NCBI GenBank assembly: GCA_036826635.1
Contig: DAISVY010000001.1
Coordinates: 186,001-250,000 of the forward strand
Direction of reading: 5' to 3'
Length of the DNA stretch: 64,000 nt
Source: DAISVY01 sp036826635
Lineage (GTDB): Bacteria; Zixibacteria; MSB-5A5; GN15; FEB-12
Every line of letters begins with the position of its first letter. The stretch's first letter is position 1. Both the position numbers and the translations under genes were made by a program. Shown piece after piece: positions 43,754 through 52,423 of this stretch. Under the pieces are notes generated by a model that was not told where the DNA came from, ran no database searches, and saw only the letters and a program-made list of their open reading frames with translations.

Positions 43754-43860
43754 ATACATGAAGCCTGTCGACCGGTGCGGCCGCGACAGGCCGGGACGAT
43801 TGTCAGGTGATATCTGTCGTGATTTTCACGATCCGGCGAGAAATACATTCTGGTTGGTCT

Positions 43861-46065
43861 ATGCGCAAGTTGACCATTCTGCTCCTTGCCTGTCTGTTCT
43901 GTGTCAGCAGCAACCAAGCCTCGGTGGCTGTCAAGATGGGAAGAGTATCCAACGGAATGCTGGGTACTCTGGTCGAGATAGCTGTTACGCTCGAAAATCC
44001 CGAACCCGTAATGGAGCTGGGCGGCCTTGACCTGATGTTTATCCATCATTCCGGCCTGAGTTTCCAGCATGCCTCTATCGGTCCTTTGCTCAGTGCCTGC
44101 GACTGGGAGTATTTCACTTATTATGCCCCGAGCAACGAGCGGGTGCATTTAGTCACCATGGCCGATATCAATAACGGTCCTTATCACCCGTCGTGTTATG
44201 CCGACACGTCGGGAATTCTGGCCTGGTTGAAGTTCATGGTATATCCCGACAGTTCCAACATCGGTGAGTTTCTGCCGATTCGCTGGGCCTGGTATGATTG
44301 CGGCGACAATTCCATCTCGTCGGTCGAGGGTGATTCGCTTTTCATCTCGGAAAATGTTTACGACTACGACGGCTATACCTATTCCCCGATCACCTGCGAC
44401 AGCGCTTTTCCCAATACGTGTGGTGCTCCCGAGGAATGCCTTCAGGGTGGTAGTGTTGCACCTGTCCGCGCGGTGGATTTTTATAACGGCGGTGTGTACA
44501 TTTATGTCCCGGATGTCGAGCCGCCCACCGCCATTTGTCCCGATGATATGATTGTCGACAGTGACCCCGGAAAGTGCGGTGCGCGGGTGACATTTGACGC
44601 TACCGTGAATGACAACATGCCCTGTGCATCGATTTCCTGTACGCCCTCATCCGGTTACTGTTTCGAGGTCGGTCTGACCACCGTTACCTGTGTGGCCGTT
44701 GACGCGGCCGGCAATACCGATACGTGCAATTTCACCATTGAGGTTAGGGACGTGGGTTATCCCCAGGTGAATTGTCCCTACCAAATGATTGTCGAAAATG
44801 ATCCCGGTCAATGTGGGGCTGTCGTGACGATTGAAGTCGATGCTTCCGATAACTGCCCCGGGGTGGTCGTGACGACTTATCCGCCTTCCGGCTCGTTTTT
44901 CGAGGTCGGCACCACCGATGTCGTGGTAATCGCTACCGATGGTCCGGGAAATTACGACGGCTGTTTCATTCATCTCACGGTGAACGACACCGAACCGCCG
45001 GAGATCGTGCCCCCGGCCGATACGGTTGTGGATTGTCAGCCCGGCGAGTGCGGGGCGGTGGTCGAATTCGATCTGCAGGTCAACGACAACTGTCCCGGGG
45101 TGACCGTTATTTCGGAGCCGGTTTCAGGTTCGACCTTCGATGTCGGTACGACCTGGGTCAAGATTATGGCGTTCGACGCCGCCGGCAACAGGGACAGTGC
45201 TTCTTTCTATGTGACGGTAAACGATATCGAGCCGCCGCTGGCTTTGTGTCCGGATGATATTACGGTTTTCAACGATCCCGGAGAAGAAGGCGCACTGGTG
45301 GAGTTTGAGGTTTCGGCTCAGGACAATTGTTCCGGTGTGGTGACGGTCGCCGAGCCACCGTCCGGTTCGTTCTTTTCGCTGGGGGGTACCTCGGTGCGGG
45401 TGGTTGCCACCGACGGCGCCGGTCTGACTGATACGTGTTATTTCAACGTACATGTCAACCTGCGCGACACCGACGGTGACGGCCGGGTCGATTTAGATGA
45501 TAACTGTCCGGAGTTTTTCAACCCCGATCAGGAAGACGCCGATGCTGACGGGATCGGTGACAGTTGCGATGTGTGCACCGACACCGACGAGGATGGTTTC
45601 GGCGATCCCGGGTATCCGGCCACAACCTGCGAGATCGACAATTGCCCGGGAGTGTTCAATCCCGATCAGGAAGACGCCGACGCTGACGGGATCGGTGACA
45701 GTTGTGATGTATGTACCGATCTTGACGACGACGGTTTCGGCGATCCGGGTTACCCGGTCAATACTTGCGATATGGATAACTGCCCCGAAGATTACAATCC
45801 CGACCAGATCGACAGTGATTACGATGGTATCGGAGATTCCTGCTGTTGCGTTGGTCTGACCGGCAATGTTGATTGCGATCCCGGCAGTAGCGTGGATATC
45901 GGTGATGTGACGGTGATGATTAATCACCTGTTTATCAGTCTTGATCCGTTGTGTTGTTTTCAGGAGGCCAATGTCGATTTGACCGGTATAGTGGATATGG
46001 GCGATCTTACCAAGCTGCTGGACCATCTGTTTATCAGTCTGGCCCCGCTTCCGGCCTGTCCGTAA
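43861..46065 (+). CDS. Secreted modular protein: HYR repeats, thrombospondin-3 repeats and dockerin-like end
   Basis: 734 residues from the ATG at 43861, which begins a good signal peptide (LTILLLACLFCVSSNQAS); an in-frame codon at 43807 would bury it. About residues 22-215 form a beta-rich domain similar in layout to cohesin-type folds. Four HYR (hyalin) repeats of about 79 residues follow (220-535), each with a CP..DMIV-like start and a VGTT/VxVxATDxAGN core. Residues 547-661 are Ca-binding thrombospondin-3-type Asp-rich repeats (see 45499-45843). The end (about 665-734) has two dockerin-like units (VDIGDVTVMINHLFISL, VDMGDLTKLLDHLFISL). It is probably extracellular and calcium-stabilised. 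No type IX tail was seen. Similar endings are common in Zixibacteria-like proteins. Confidence 0.88.
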   Translation: MRKLTILLLACLFCVSSNQASVAVKMGRVSNGMLGTLVEIAVTLENPEPVMELGGLDLMFIHHSGLSFQHASIGPLLSACDWEYFTYYAPSNERVHLVTMADINNGPYHPSCYADTSGILAWLKFMVYPDSSNIGEFLPIRWAWYDCGDNSISSVEGDSLFISENVYDYDGYTYSPITCDSAFPNTCGAPEECLQGGSVAPVRAVDFYNGGVYIYVPDVEPPTAICPDDMIVDSDPGKCGARVTFDATVNDNMPCASISCTPSSGYCFEVGLTTVTCVAVDAAGNTDTCNFTIEVRDVGYPQVNCPYQMIVENDPGQCGAVVTIEVDASDNCPGVVVTTYPPSGSFFEVGTTDVVVIATDGPGNYDGCFIHLTVNDTEPPEIVPPADTVVDCQPGECGAVVEFDLQVNDNCPGVTVISEPVSGSTFDVGTTWVKIMAFDAAGNRDSASFYVTVNDIEPPLALCPDDITVFNDPGEEGALVEFEVSAQDNCSGVVTVAEPPSGSFFSLGGTSVRVVATDGAGLTDTCYFNVHVNLRDTDGDGRVDLDDNCPEFFNPDQEDADADGIGDSCDVCTDTDEDGFGDPGYPATTCEIDNCPGVFNPDQEDADADGIGDSCDVCTDLDDDGFGDPGYPVNTCDMDNCPEDYNPDQIDSDYDGIGDSCCCVGLTGNVDCDPGSSVDIGDVTVMINHLFISLDPLCCFQEANVDLTGIVDMGDLTKLLDHLFISLAPLPACP
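45499..45843 (+). repeat. 138-base tandem repeat coding the thrombospondin-3 units
   Basis: Two full copies (45499-45636 and 45637-45774) and a half copy (45775-45843) code 46-residue units starting DNCP. Copies 1 and 2 are almost identical over about 60 bases from GATCAGGAAGACGCC, suggesting recent duplication. Confidence 0.9.
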
Positions 46066-46091
46066 TTTTACCCCAACTCCGGGGATAAATG

Positions 46092-46139
46092 AAACCGCCG
46101 TTCGGCTGCAATGCAACCGCGCGGCGGTTTGGTTATTTT
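46092..46139. terminator. Bidirectional terminator between convergent genes
   Basis: AAACCGCCG (46092-46100) and CGGCGGTTT (46122-46130) form a perfect 9-bp stem. On the + strand it is followed by GGTTATTTT, on the minus strand by CATTTATCC. It separates the HYR protein gene from the convergent pseudo-receiver gene. Confidence 0.85.
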
Positions 46140-46162
46140 GAGCAGATTTGACTGCGGCCCGA

Positions 46163-46531
46163 TCAGTTCTCTATGTATTTACCCAGAATCCGGTTCATCC
46201 GGCTGGTCATTTTCGAATTCGTCAGGACCTCGGTAGCCCCGGCTTTCATCGCCGAGTCCATCTGGTCGGCCATGACTTTGGGGGAATAACACACGATAGG
46301 GATTTGCTTGGTGGCCTTGTAGGAGCGGAGTTTATTAATAAGTGAAGGCGCTTCTATCCCATTGAGATTCAAGTCGATTATAATCAGATCAGGCTGGAGT
46401 TCCTGGGCCTTGGTAAAGATATCATCAGAGCGGATAGCTTTTATCCCCTCAGCTTCCAGATGATCCAGAACCGACATGATCTTGGAGGTAAAGATCATGT
46501 TATTGACAGCTAAAATTACCTTCTTATTCAT
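46163..46531 (-). CDS. Receiver-domain-like protein with degenerate acidic pocket
   Basis: 122 residues, a single response-regulator fold. The strand-3 Asp53 is kept (LIIIDLNLNG), but the acidic pair at the start is Asn10-Asn11 (ILAVNNMIF instead of DD) and the C-terminal Lys-Pro is replaced by TNSKM. The magnesium site is therefore crippled, so phosphorylation is unlikely in the normal way; it may be an atypical receiver that works by protein binding. GGGAGGG precedes the ATG by seven bases. It is alone on the minus strand between the terminator at 46092-46139 and a divergent spacer before pyk. No kinase is adjacent. Confidence 0.8.
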   Translation of the reverse strand: MNKKVILAVNNMIFTSKIMSVLDHLEAEGIKAIRSDDIFTKAQELQPDLIIIDLNLNGIEAPSLINKLRSYKATKQIPIVCYSPKVMADQMDSAMKAGATEVLTNSKMTSRMNRILGKYIEN

Positions 46532-46778
46532 ACCGTACCCTCCCTCAAAATATCCCTATCGTACGAATGATCCCTTCGTGCGGACCTCCAATATAAGACA
46601 TTTTTACTCGAAAGTGAAGCCCTAAGGGCAAAATATCGAATTCCTGTCCTTTCGTTCCCCTAACTTCTTGTATGTCAATACATAATGAGCACTAACCGGG
46701 TTGCTTATTATACTCTTTAAGGCTGACAATCGACCAGTTTTAGTTGATTTGAGGTTCCGTAACGTCTACTAAAGCCCC

Positions 46779-48188
46779 ATGAAGCGAACTAAAATTCTGG
46801 CCACATACGGCCCGGCGGTGGCCTCACCGGCGCGTCTCAGGAGACTTATCTCCTTAGGTGTCAATGTCTTCCGGGTAAATTGTTCTCACGGGGAGACGGC
46901 TGATTTCATTGCTGCGGCCAAACAGGTGCGGGCGGCTGCCCAAACGGCCCGTTTTCCGGTCGGGTTACTCTTTGATATCAGCGGTCCCAAGCTCCGGCTG
47001 GCCCGGTTTGAGGGCCGGGTGCCGGTCCGGCGGGGCGACAGTATCAGGCTGACGGCCGGGGATTCGGATCTCGCTAACGGTCTGATCGGGGTGAATCACC
47101 CGGTGGTTATCAGTTCGGTGAAAAAGGGGCAGAGGCTGTTCATTGACGACGGCTCGCTGATTTTCAACATTACCGCCGCCGATGGTAAGGAGATCACCTG
47201 CCGGGCGGTAAACGCCGGGGAACTTCTCCCGGCCAAGGGCATCAATCTCCCGGACACGGATATAGGGATTCCTACCATTACGGCCAAGGATAAACGCGAT
47301 ATAAAGACGGCGGTGGAAATCGGGGCGGATTATATCGCGCTTTCGTTCGTGCGTTCCGGAGATGATATCATAGAGGCCAAGCGTCTGGTCAGGCGCCACG
47401 GGGGCAATCAGTGGGTGATCGCCAAGCTGGAAAAGAAAGAGGCCATTGCGGCTTTGGATGAAATCCTTCTGCTTGCCGATGGCGTTATGGTTGCCCGGGG
47501 GGATCTGGGCGTAGAGCTGCCGCCGGAGGAACTTCCCCGGTTGCAGAAGAAGGTGATCCGTTTGGCCAACCGTCAGCACAAGCCGGTAATCGTGGCCACC
47601 CAGATGCTTGAGTCGATGCGTTTCTCGCCACGGGCTACCCGGGCCGAGATAAACGATGTAGCTTCCGCCGTGTTCGATTGTGCCGACGCTGTCATGTTGT
47701 CGGCTGAAACCGCTACCGGCAAGTATCCGCTTGAGGCGGTGCGTACCATGGCGGCCGTTATCAGAGCCACCGAGGAGGAAGGGGAGCGGCGGGAAGTGTC
47801 TATCGAAAAGCACCTCATCGAATCACCGATGACTTATGCTGTTGCCCACGCTGTCGGCGACTCCAACCGCTATTGTGACAGCCGGGCGATTTTTGCTTTC
47901 ACTACCTCCGGCTATACCGCTCGTCTGATCTCGAATTTGTTTCCGCCGCAGCCGGTGATTGCTCTCACTCCCGATTCCGGAGTTATGCGCCAGCTTGCGA
48001 TTATGCGCTCGGTTTATTCCGTTCGGATAAAGCAGCCGAGCTCTTTTGACGACATGCTTACTACGGTGAATACACTCAGCAAAAAATTGCGGCTGGCCGG
48101 GAAAGGCGGGCGTGTGATCGTTACCGGTGGAGCGCCGTTCGGTTCCACCGCACCGACCAATTTTATGCTGTTTCACGAGGTATCCTGA
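46779..48188 (+). CDS. pyk: Pyruvate kinase
   Basis: 469 residues, about standard. It opens with KRTKILATYGPAVASPARL, has the substrate-binding RVNCSHG, the metal/phosphate site LFDISGPKLRLA, and the signature IAKLEKKEAIAALDEIL with the catalytic Lys; MVARGDLGVELP and QMLESM follow. The allosteric C-terminal domain is present (about 350-469). It makes pyruvate and ATP from phosphoenolpyruvate. A TATACT at 46709-46714 could be its -10, but no good -35 is seen. The deacetylase-like gene begins two bases after its stop. Confidence 0.96.
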   Translation: MKRTKILATYGPAVASPARLRRLISLGVNVFRVNCSHGETADFIAAAKQVRAAAQTARFPVGLLFDISGPKLRLARFEGRVPVRRGDSIRLTAGDSDLANGLIGVNHPVVISSVKKGQRLFIDDGSLIFNITAADGKEITCRAVNAGELLPAKGINLPDTDIGIPTITAKDKRDIKTAVEIGADYIALSFVRSGDDIIEAKRLVRRHGGNQWVIAKLEKKEAIAALDEILLLADGVMVARGDLGVELPPEELPRLQKKVIRLANRQHKPVIVATQMLESMRFSPRATRAEINDVASAVFDCADAVMLSAETATGKYPLEAVRTMAAVIRATEEEGERREVSIEKHLIESPMTYAVAHAVGDSNRYCDSRAIFAFTTSGYTARLISNLFPPQPVIALTPDSGVMRQLAIMRSVYSVRIKQPSSFDDMLTTVNTLSKKLRLAGKGGRVIVTGGAPFGSTAPTNFMLFHEVS

Positions 48189-48189
48189 A

Positions 48190-49110
48190 GTGTCTGCTCC
48201 ATATCGTACCTGTCTCAAGATAATCGTTGTTGCGCTTACTGTCGGGTTGTTGGCCATCCTTTCGTTGCAGGCCGGGACGCAGGGCGACAGCGAGAAGAAG
48301 AAAACTTCCGCCAAGGAAATCTGTATTACTTTCGATGAGCTTCCGGCTGCCCGTTCGTTCGGCGACGTGGACCGGGAAGCGATCAATTATCTTATTCTCG
48401 ATGCTTTGAAAAAGCACAAGGTCAAAGCCGCCGGGTTCGTGGTCGGGGAAGAGATTCAGAGCTCCTTCGACCTGTTGGGCAAGTGGCTCAACGCCGGTCA
48501 TCGTTTGGGGAATATGACCTTCACCGGGCAGGATTATAACCGTATCGGGCCCGAGCAGTTTATTCAGGACATTCGCCGGGGAGCCGAGGCCCTGGAACCT
48601 ATGCTCTCCGGGTTTGGACAGAAACCGCGTTTTTTCCGCTATCCGTATCTTCATTACGGTGACACGGTGGAACGCCGCAAGGCGGCCCGGCTGTTTCTTG
48701 AGGACAAGGGTTACACGGTGGTTCCGGCTACGGTTATCCCCGAGGATTACCTTTACAATCTCACCTTGGCCAAGCTGGGCAAGACACCCGACTCGGCGAA
48801 ATTCGAACAATTGCTCAACGACTATATCAACCATGTGCTGGATGAACTTGAGCGGCAGGAGCGGATTGCAACGGAGTTGGTCGGTCGATCCGTGCGCCAT
48901 ATTCTTTTGCTTCGGACCAACCGTCTCAACGCCGTATACCTTGACGAGTTACTTAAGGCCTTGGAAGAGATGGGCTACGAGTTTATCACTCTTGACCGCG
49001 CTCTGAAGGACAAGGTCTATCAAACGCCCGAGGCTTATTATGGTCTGAAGGGGTTAAGCTATCTTGAGATGATAATTATGAGCGATCCCGATCTTATTCC
49101 CGCTCAATAG
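48190..49110 (+). CDS. Polysaccharide-deacetylase-fold protein without metal histidines
   Basis: 306 residues from the GTG at 48190; GAGG lies about ten bases upstream. A longer frame from 48127 would overlap pyk by 60 bases. An N-terminal hydrophobic segment (IIVVALTVGLLAILSL) is a signal peptide or anchor. The NodB fold is recognisable: ICITFDELP (the first Asp is kept), AGFVVGEEI, GHRLGNMTFTG, and RFFRYPYLHYG. In active enzymes the second motif carries HSxxH-type metal ligands (GNHTxSH); here the histidines are Met and Gly or similar. It therefore probably lacks the usual zinc-dependent deacetylase activity. The C-terminal ~100 residues are helical and family-specific. Confidence 0.8.
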   Translation: MSAPYRTCLKIIVVALTVGLLAILSLQAGTQGDSEKKKTSAKEICITFDELPAARSFGDVDREAINYLILDALKKHKVKAAGFVVGEEIQSSFDLLGKWLNAGHRLGNMTFTGQDYNRIGPEQFIQDIRRGAEALEPMLSGFGQKPRFFRYPYLHYGDTVERRKAARLFLEDKGYTVVPATVIPEDYLYNLTLAKLGKTPDSAKFEQLLNDYINHVLDELERQERIATELVGRSVRHILLLRTNRLNAVYLDELLKALEEMGYEFITLDRALKDKVYQTPEAYYGLKGLSYLEMIIMSDPDLIPAQ

Positions 49111-49137
49111 CATTGGACAGAAATATCCCGTGTTGAC

Positions 49138-49191
49138 AAGCGGCGGGCCGATGTCCGGAAAAGATTTATCCGGCAACGGCGTCCGCCGCTT
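49138..49191. repeat. Strong inverted repeat upstream of nrdJ
   Basis: AAGCGGCGG (49138-49146) pairs perfectly with CCGCCGCTT (49183-49191). An adjoining GCCG (49147-49150) can pair with CGGC (49177-49180) across a two-base bulge, and an inner CCGG pair lies within. The 3' flank is ATTATTTG. It starts 27 bases after the deacetylase-like gene and could be its terminator, or a structure in the nrdJ leader. Confidence 0.55.
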
Positions 49192-49345
49192 ATTATTTGA
49201 ACCGGAGATGTGATTGCGTCCCCGGTCGGTCGGGGCTTATCTTTCATAGGCCGAGGACCGACAACAGAGGTAAACGGCCAGGCGAACCCATAGCGGAACG
49301 CCGCTTGCGCTTTTGTTGTTTAAGAGATACGAACTCCGTGCCGTT

Positions 49346-51598
49346 ATGTGGACCAGAAAAGACATACCGCTTTCCGACAATGCCGTAACCGTGCTGGAAC
49401 GGCGTTATTTGCGCCGGGACAAACAGGGTCGGGTAATAGAAACGCCCCGCGAGTTGTTTGTTCGGGTGGCCCGCTTTATTGCCGAGGCTGAGCGGGAATA
49501 CGGGGCCGACGACCGGCAGGTTGACGAGATGGGGGCGCGTTTCTTCGAGATGATGGCTTCCCTGGAATTTTTGCCCAATTCGCCGACGCTGATGAATGCC
49601 GGGCGGACGCTGGGGCAGCTCTCGGCTTGTTTTGTCCTTCCGGTCGGCGATTCCATGGAAGAGATTTTCGAGGCCAACAAGCACGCCGCGTTGATTCACA
49701 AATCGGGCGGCGGCACAGGCTTCTCGTTTTCCCGTTTGCGGCCGCGCAATTCGGTGGTGGCCTCAACCAGCGGTGTAGCCTCGGGGCCCGTATCGTTTCT
49801 TAAGGTCTACGACGCCTCGACCCAGGCCGTACGGCAAGGGGGAACGCGACGCGGGGCCAACATGGGCGTGCTTCGGATCGATCACCCCGATATTCTGGAA
49901 TTCATCGCTTGTAAAGACGAGCCCGATCAGATCACCAATTTTAATATCTCGGTGGCGGTAACCGACGCTTTTATGGAGACGTTTCGGCGGGGTGGAAAAT
50001 ACCCGCTGATCGATCCGCGCACGAGCAAGCCGTATATCAGCGAGGACGGGGAAGTATGGTTAGACGCCCGCGAGACATTTGACCGAATAGTGGATCATGC
50101 CTGGTCCAGTGGCGAGCCGGGTGTGGTGTTCATTGATCGAATGAACGAGTCCAACCCGACTTATCCTTACGAGACGATTGAGGCCACCAACCCCTGTGGC
50201 GAGCAGCCGCTGCCGCCGTATGATTCGTGCAATCTGGGCTCGGTTAATCTCAGCCGGTTCGTCAAAGAGCCACTGCCGGAGAATTACACAGCCGACGATG
50301 CACAGGGAGGGGTAGACTGGGAACGACTGGGGGCCACCATCCGTCTGGCGGTGAATTTCCTCGATGACGTGATAGATCAGAACCGCTACCCGATTGAGCA
50401 GATAGCCGAGCAGACCCGCAGGAATCGTCGGATCGGTTTGGGGGTAATGGGTTGGGCCGATATGCTGGTCCGGCTGCGTCTGCCTTATGACGGGCCCGAG
50501 GCTCTCCGGCTGGCGGACAAGCTCATGGGATTTCTGAAGACCGAGGCAAGCAAACAGTCTTCGGAACTGGCCAAGAGCCGGGGCAAATTTCCTAACTGGG
50601 AGAACTCCGTTTACGCCCGTGACGGCGTGGCCATGCGCAATGCCACCGTGACCACTGTTGCGCCGACGGGGACCATTGCGATTATCGCTGGTTGTTCATC
50701 CGGCATTGAGCCGTATTATTCGCTGGCCTATGAACGCAACGTGCTCGATGGCAGTCGCCTGATTGAAATCAATGCTCTTTTCGAGAAGGCGGCCCGTGAC
50801 AATGGTTTCTACGATGAAAATCTGGCGGCTACGGTTAGTTCCCGCCGGACTCTTCGTGATCTTGACTATATTCCTGATGCCGTCAAGGCGCTTTTCCTTA
50901 CGGCGGCTGATATTACCCCGGAGGCTCACGTAAAAATGCAGGCGGCGTTTCAGCGGCATTGTGATGCTTCGGTATCCAAGACGGTCAACCTGCCTCAGAG
51001 TGCCACGAAAGAGGATGTTCGGCGAGTCTATGAGCTGGCCTACGAACTGGGCTGCAAGGGCGTGACGATTTACCGTGATCAATCCCGTCCCGATCAGGTG
51101 CTGGCTCCTCTCGGATCGTCCGGGGCATCATCGGTCAGCCGCTCAGCGACCAAATCCGTGGCTCGCCGACCCGATGTGCTGGAAGGTTTCACCGAGAAGA
51201 TAAAGACCGGTTACGGCAACCTGTACGTGACGGTAAATGTCCGCGACGGTCGCCCGTTTGAGGTGTTCGCTCATATCGGTCGCTCCGGCTATACTACCAT
51301 GGCCGATACCGAGGCTATCTGCCGCTTGATCTCCTTAGGACTGCGCTCGGGGATACCGGTCAGGCAGGTGATCCGTCAGTTGCGCGGGATTGGCGGTTCC
51401 AGCCAGGTTTTCTCGGGTGGCAGTAAGGTTTCTTCTATCCCGGACGCAATTGCCCAGATTCTGGAGCGTCATTTCGGCGAAGAGGCGGCGGCGGATACTT
51501 CTGATCATGTCCTGGAAATATGTCCTTCGTGCGGTTCGGCCATGATATTTGATTCCGGTTGTTATTGTTGTCAGGCCTGTGGTTATTCTACCTGTTAA
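49346..51598 (+). CDS. nrdJ: Adenosylcobalamin-dependent (class II) ribonucleoside-diphosphate reductase
   Basis: 750 residues from the ATG at 49346; an upstream TTG at 49313 is possible, and neither has a strong ribosome site. Class II features: SPTLMNAG, the radical/active-site region LSACFVLPVGDSM, SGGGTGFSFSRLRP, NPCGEQPLPPYDSCNLGS, and PTGTIAIIAG. The C-terminus carries a Cys-rich zinc-ribbon-like end (CPSCGSAMIFDSGCYCCQACGYSTC runs over the last ~30 residues, in short knuckles), used for thiol exchange. It reduces ribonucleotides to deoxyribonucleotides without oxygen using B12. I found no B12 riboswitch in its leader. Confidence 0.96.
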   Translation: MWTRKDIPLSDNAVTVLERRYLRRDKQGRVIETPRELFVRVARFIAEAEREYGADDRQVDEMGARFFEMMASLEFLPNSPTLMNAGRTLGQLSACFVLPVGDSMEEIFEANKHAALIHKSGGGTGFSFSRLRPRNSVVASTSGVASGPVSFLKVYDASTQAVRQGGTRRGANMGVLRIDHPDILEFIACKDEPDQITNFNISVAVTDAFMETFRRGGKYPLIDPRTSKPYISEDGEVWLDARETFDRIVDHAWSSGEPGVVFIDRMNESNPTYPYETIEATNPCGEQPLPPYDSCNLGSVNLSRFVKEPLPENYTADDAQGGVDWERLGATIRLAVNFLDDVIDQNRYPIEQIAEQTRRNRRIGLGVMGWADMLVRLRLPYDGPEALRLADKLMGFLKTEASKQSSELAKSRGKFPNWENSVYARDGVAMRNATVTTVAPTGTIAIIAGCSSGIEPYYSLAYERNVLDGSRLIEINALFEKAARDNGFYDENLAATVSSRRTLRDLDYIPDAVKALFLTAADITPEAHVKMQAAFQRHCDASVSKTVNLPQSATKEDVRRVYELAYELGCKGVTIYRDQSRPDQVLAPLGSSGASSVSRSATKSVARRPDVLEGFTEKIKTGYGNLYVTVNVRDGRPFEVFAHIGRSGYTTMADTEAICRLISLGLRSGIPVRQVIRQLRGIGGSSQVFSGGSKVSSIPDAIAQILERHFGEEAAADTSDHVLEICPSCGSAMIFDSGCYCCQACGYSTC

Positions 51599-51652
51599 TC
51601 CTGCCGATAAGAAGAGGATAGGGGGAGAAACAGGAGCTTTGCTGCGGTAGAT

Positions 51653-52291
51653 ATGGCTTCGAATGACTTCATTCCCACCGGTCGGACCTCTCTGATCAGG
51701 AAAGGGGATATTGCGCTTCAGGTGCAGACCGAATATGCCCATCGGCCGGCCCCCAGAATTACCACTACGATTCTGAAAAGCGGTCAGGTTGTCCATAAGA
51801 TCGAGCGCAGTCTTGACCACCCCATTGATTCCATCGAAGACAAGAATCACATGGAGTTGACCATTCGCAAGCAGCACATGGAGGTAGTGGCTATTATCGA
51901 GGACAGCAAGCTTTCTTCTGTCGTGGCCATGGGTAAAACACCACCGGTTAAGCCGGAACCGACCACGACAGCCGAACGTCTGGCGGCGATACCCGGTAAA
52001 CACCGCATATTCATTCTGGACAATGACGGGAAATTCGTTGACGGCAATCTCTCGAACGAATTCAAGAAGATATTCGCTCCGATTTTCAAGAACATGCGGG
52101 AACTGATCTCGGTTTTTGCGCTGGTGCCCGGGGTGGGACTCAGCCGCGAGCAAGGGGTCTGCGAAGTGGAAACGAACTGTTTGTATCTGGTATCAACGGG
52201 TGCCGAGCTTTATTTCTTCTACGTGGAACGGCCGGATATTAAGACGAATTACGAACAGGCAATCAAGGCGGCGATCAGTGGTCCGCAGTGA
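51653..52291 (+). CDS. Conserved-looking protein of unknown function, possible Roadblock-like C-terminus
   Basis: 212 residues, no signal peptide and no membrane helix. Residues about 1-85 form a beta-rich unit with the pattern LQVQTEYAHRPAPRITT, then ILKSGQVVHKIE. A Pro/Thr-rich linker (about 93-108) leads to a C-terminal part (IFAPIFKNMRELISVF, then TNCLYLVSTGAELYFFYVE) that could be a Roadblock/LC7-like fold. If so it may bind a small GTPase, but none is adjacent. It follows nrdJ by 54 bases and ends 43 bases before a terminator, so it is probably the last gene of the nrdJ message. Confidence 0.65.
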   Translation: MASNDFIPTGRTSLIRKGDIALQVQTEYAHRPAPRITTTILKSGQVVHKIERSLDHPIDSIEDKNHMELTIRKQHMEVVAIIEDSKLSSVVAMGKTPPVKPEPTTTAERLAAIPGKHRIFILDNDGKFVDGNLSNEFKKIFAPIFKNMRELISVFALVPGVGLSREQGVCEVETNCLYLVSTGAELYFFYVERPDIKTNYEQAIKAAISGPQ

Positions 52292-52333
52292 GTGCGGTAT
52301 CGATTTTATCGGTCGGCAATGGATCACAAATAA

Positions 52334-52366
52334 AAAGCCACCCCAATGAGGGCGGCTTTATTATTT
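52334..52366 (+). terminator. Intrinsic terminator after the 51653-52291 gene
   Basis: AAAGCC (52334-52339) pairs with GGCTTT (52354-52359), extended inside by CCC/GGG around a six-base loop, followed by ATTATTT. It ends + strand transcription from nrdJ. Confidence 0.85.
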
Positions 52367-52388
52367 AGGGAGAGAGCATCGAAATTTG

Positions 52389-52423
52389 AAAAAACCTCCA
52401 CGGCAGTACGGTAAAGGGTTTTT
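52389..52423 (-). terminator. Minus-strand terminator of the RNA candidate
   Basis: On the minus strand AAAAACC plus UUUAC (52423-52411, one bulged C) pairs with GUGGA plus GGUUUUU (52401-52390), ending in six U. With the + strand terminator at 52334-52366 it forms a convergent pair. Confidence 0.6.

Noticed and set aside
49111..49345. B12 riboswitch ahead of nrdJ
   Set aside because: No B12-box (GCCACTG-like) element and no matching core layout was found.
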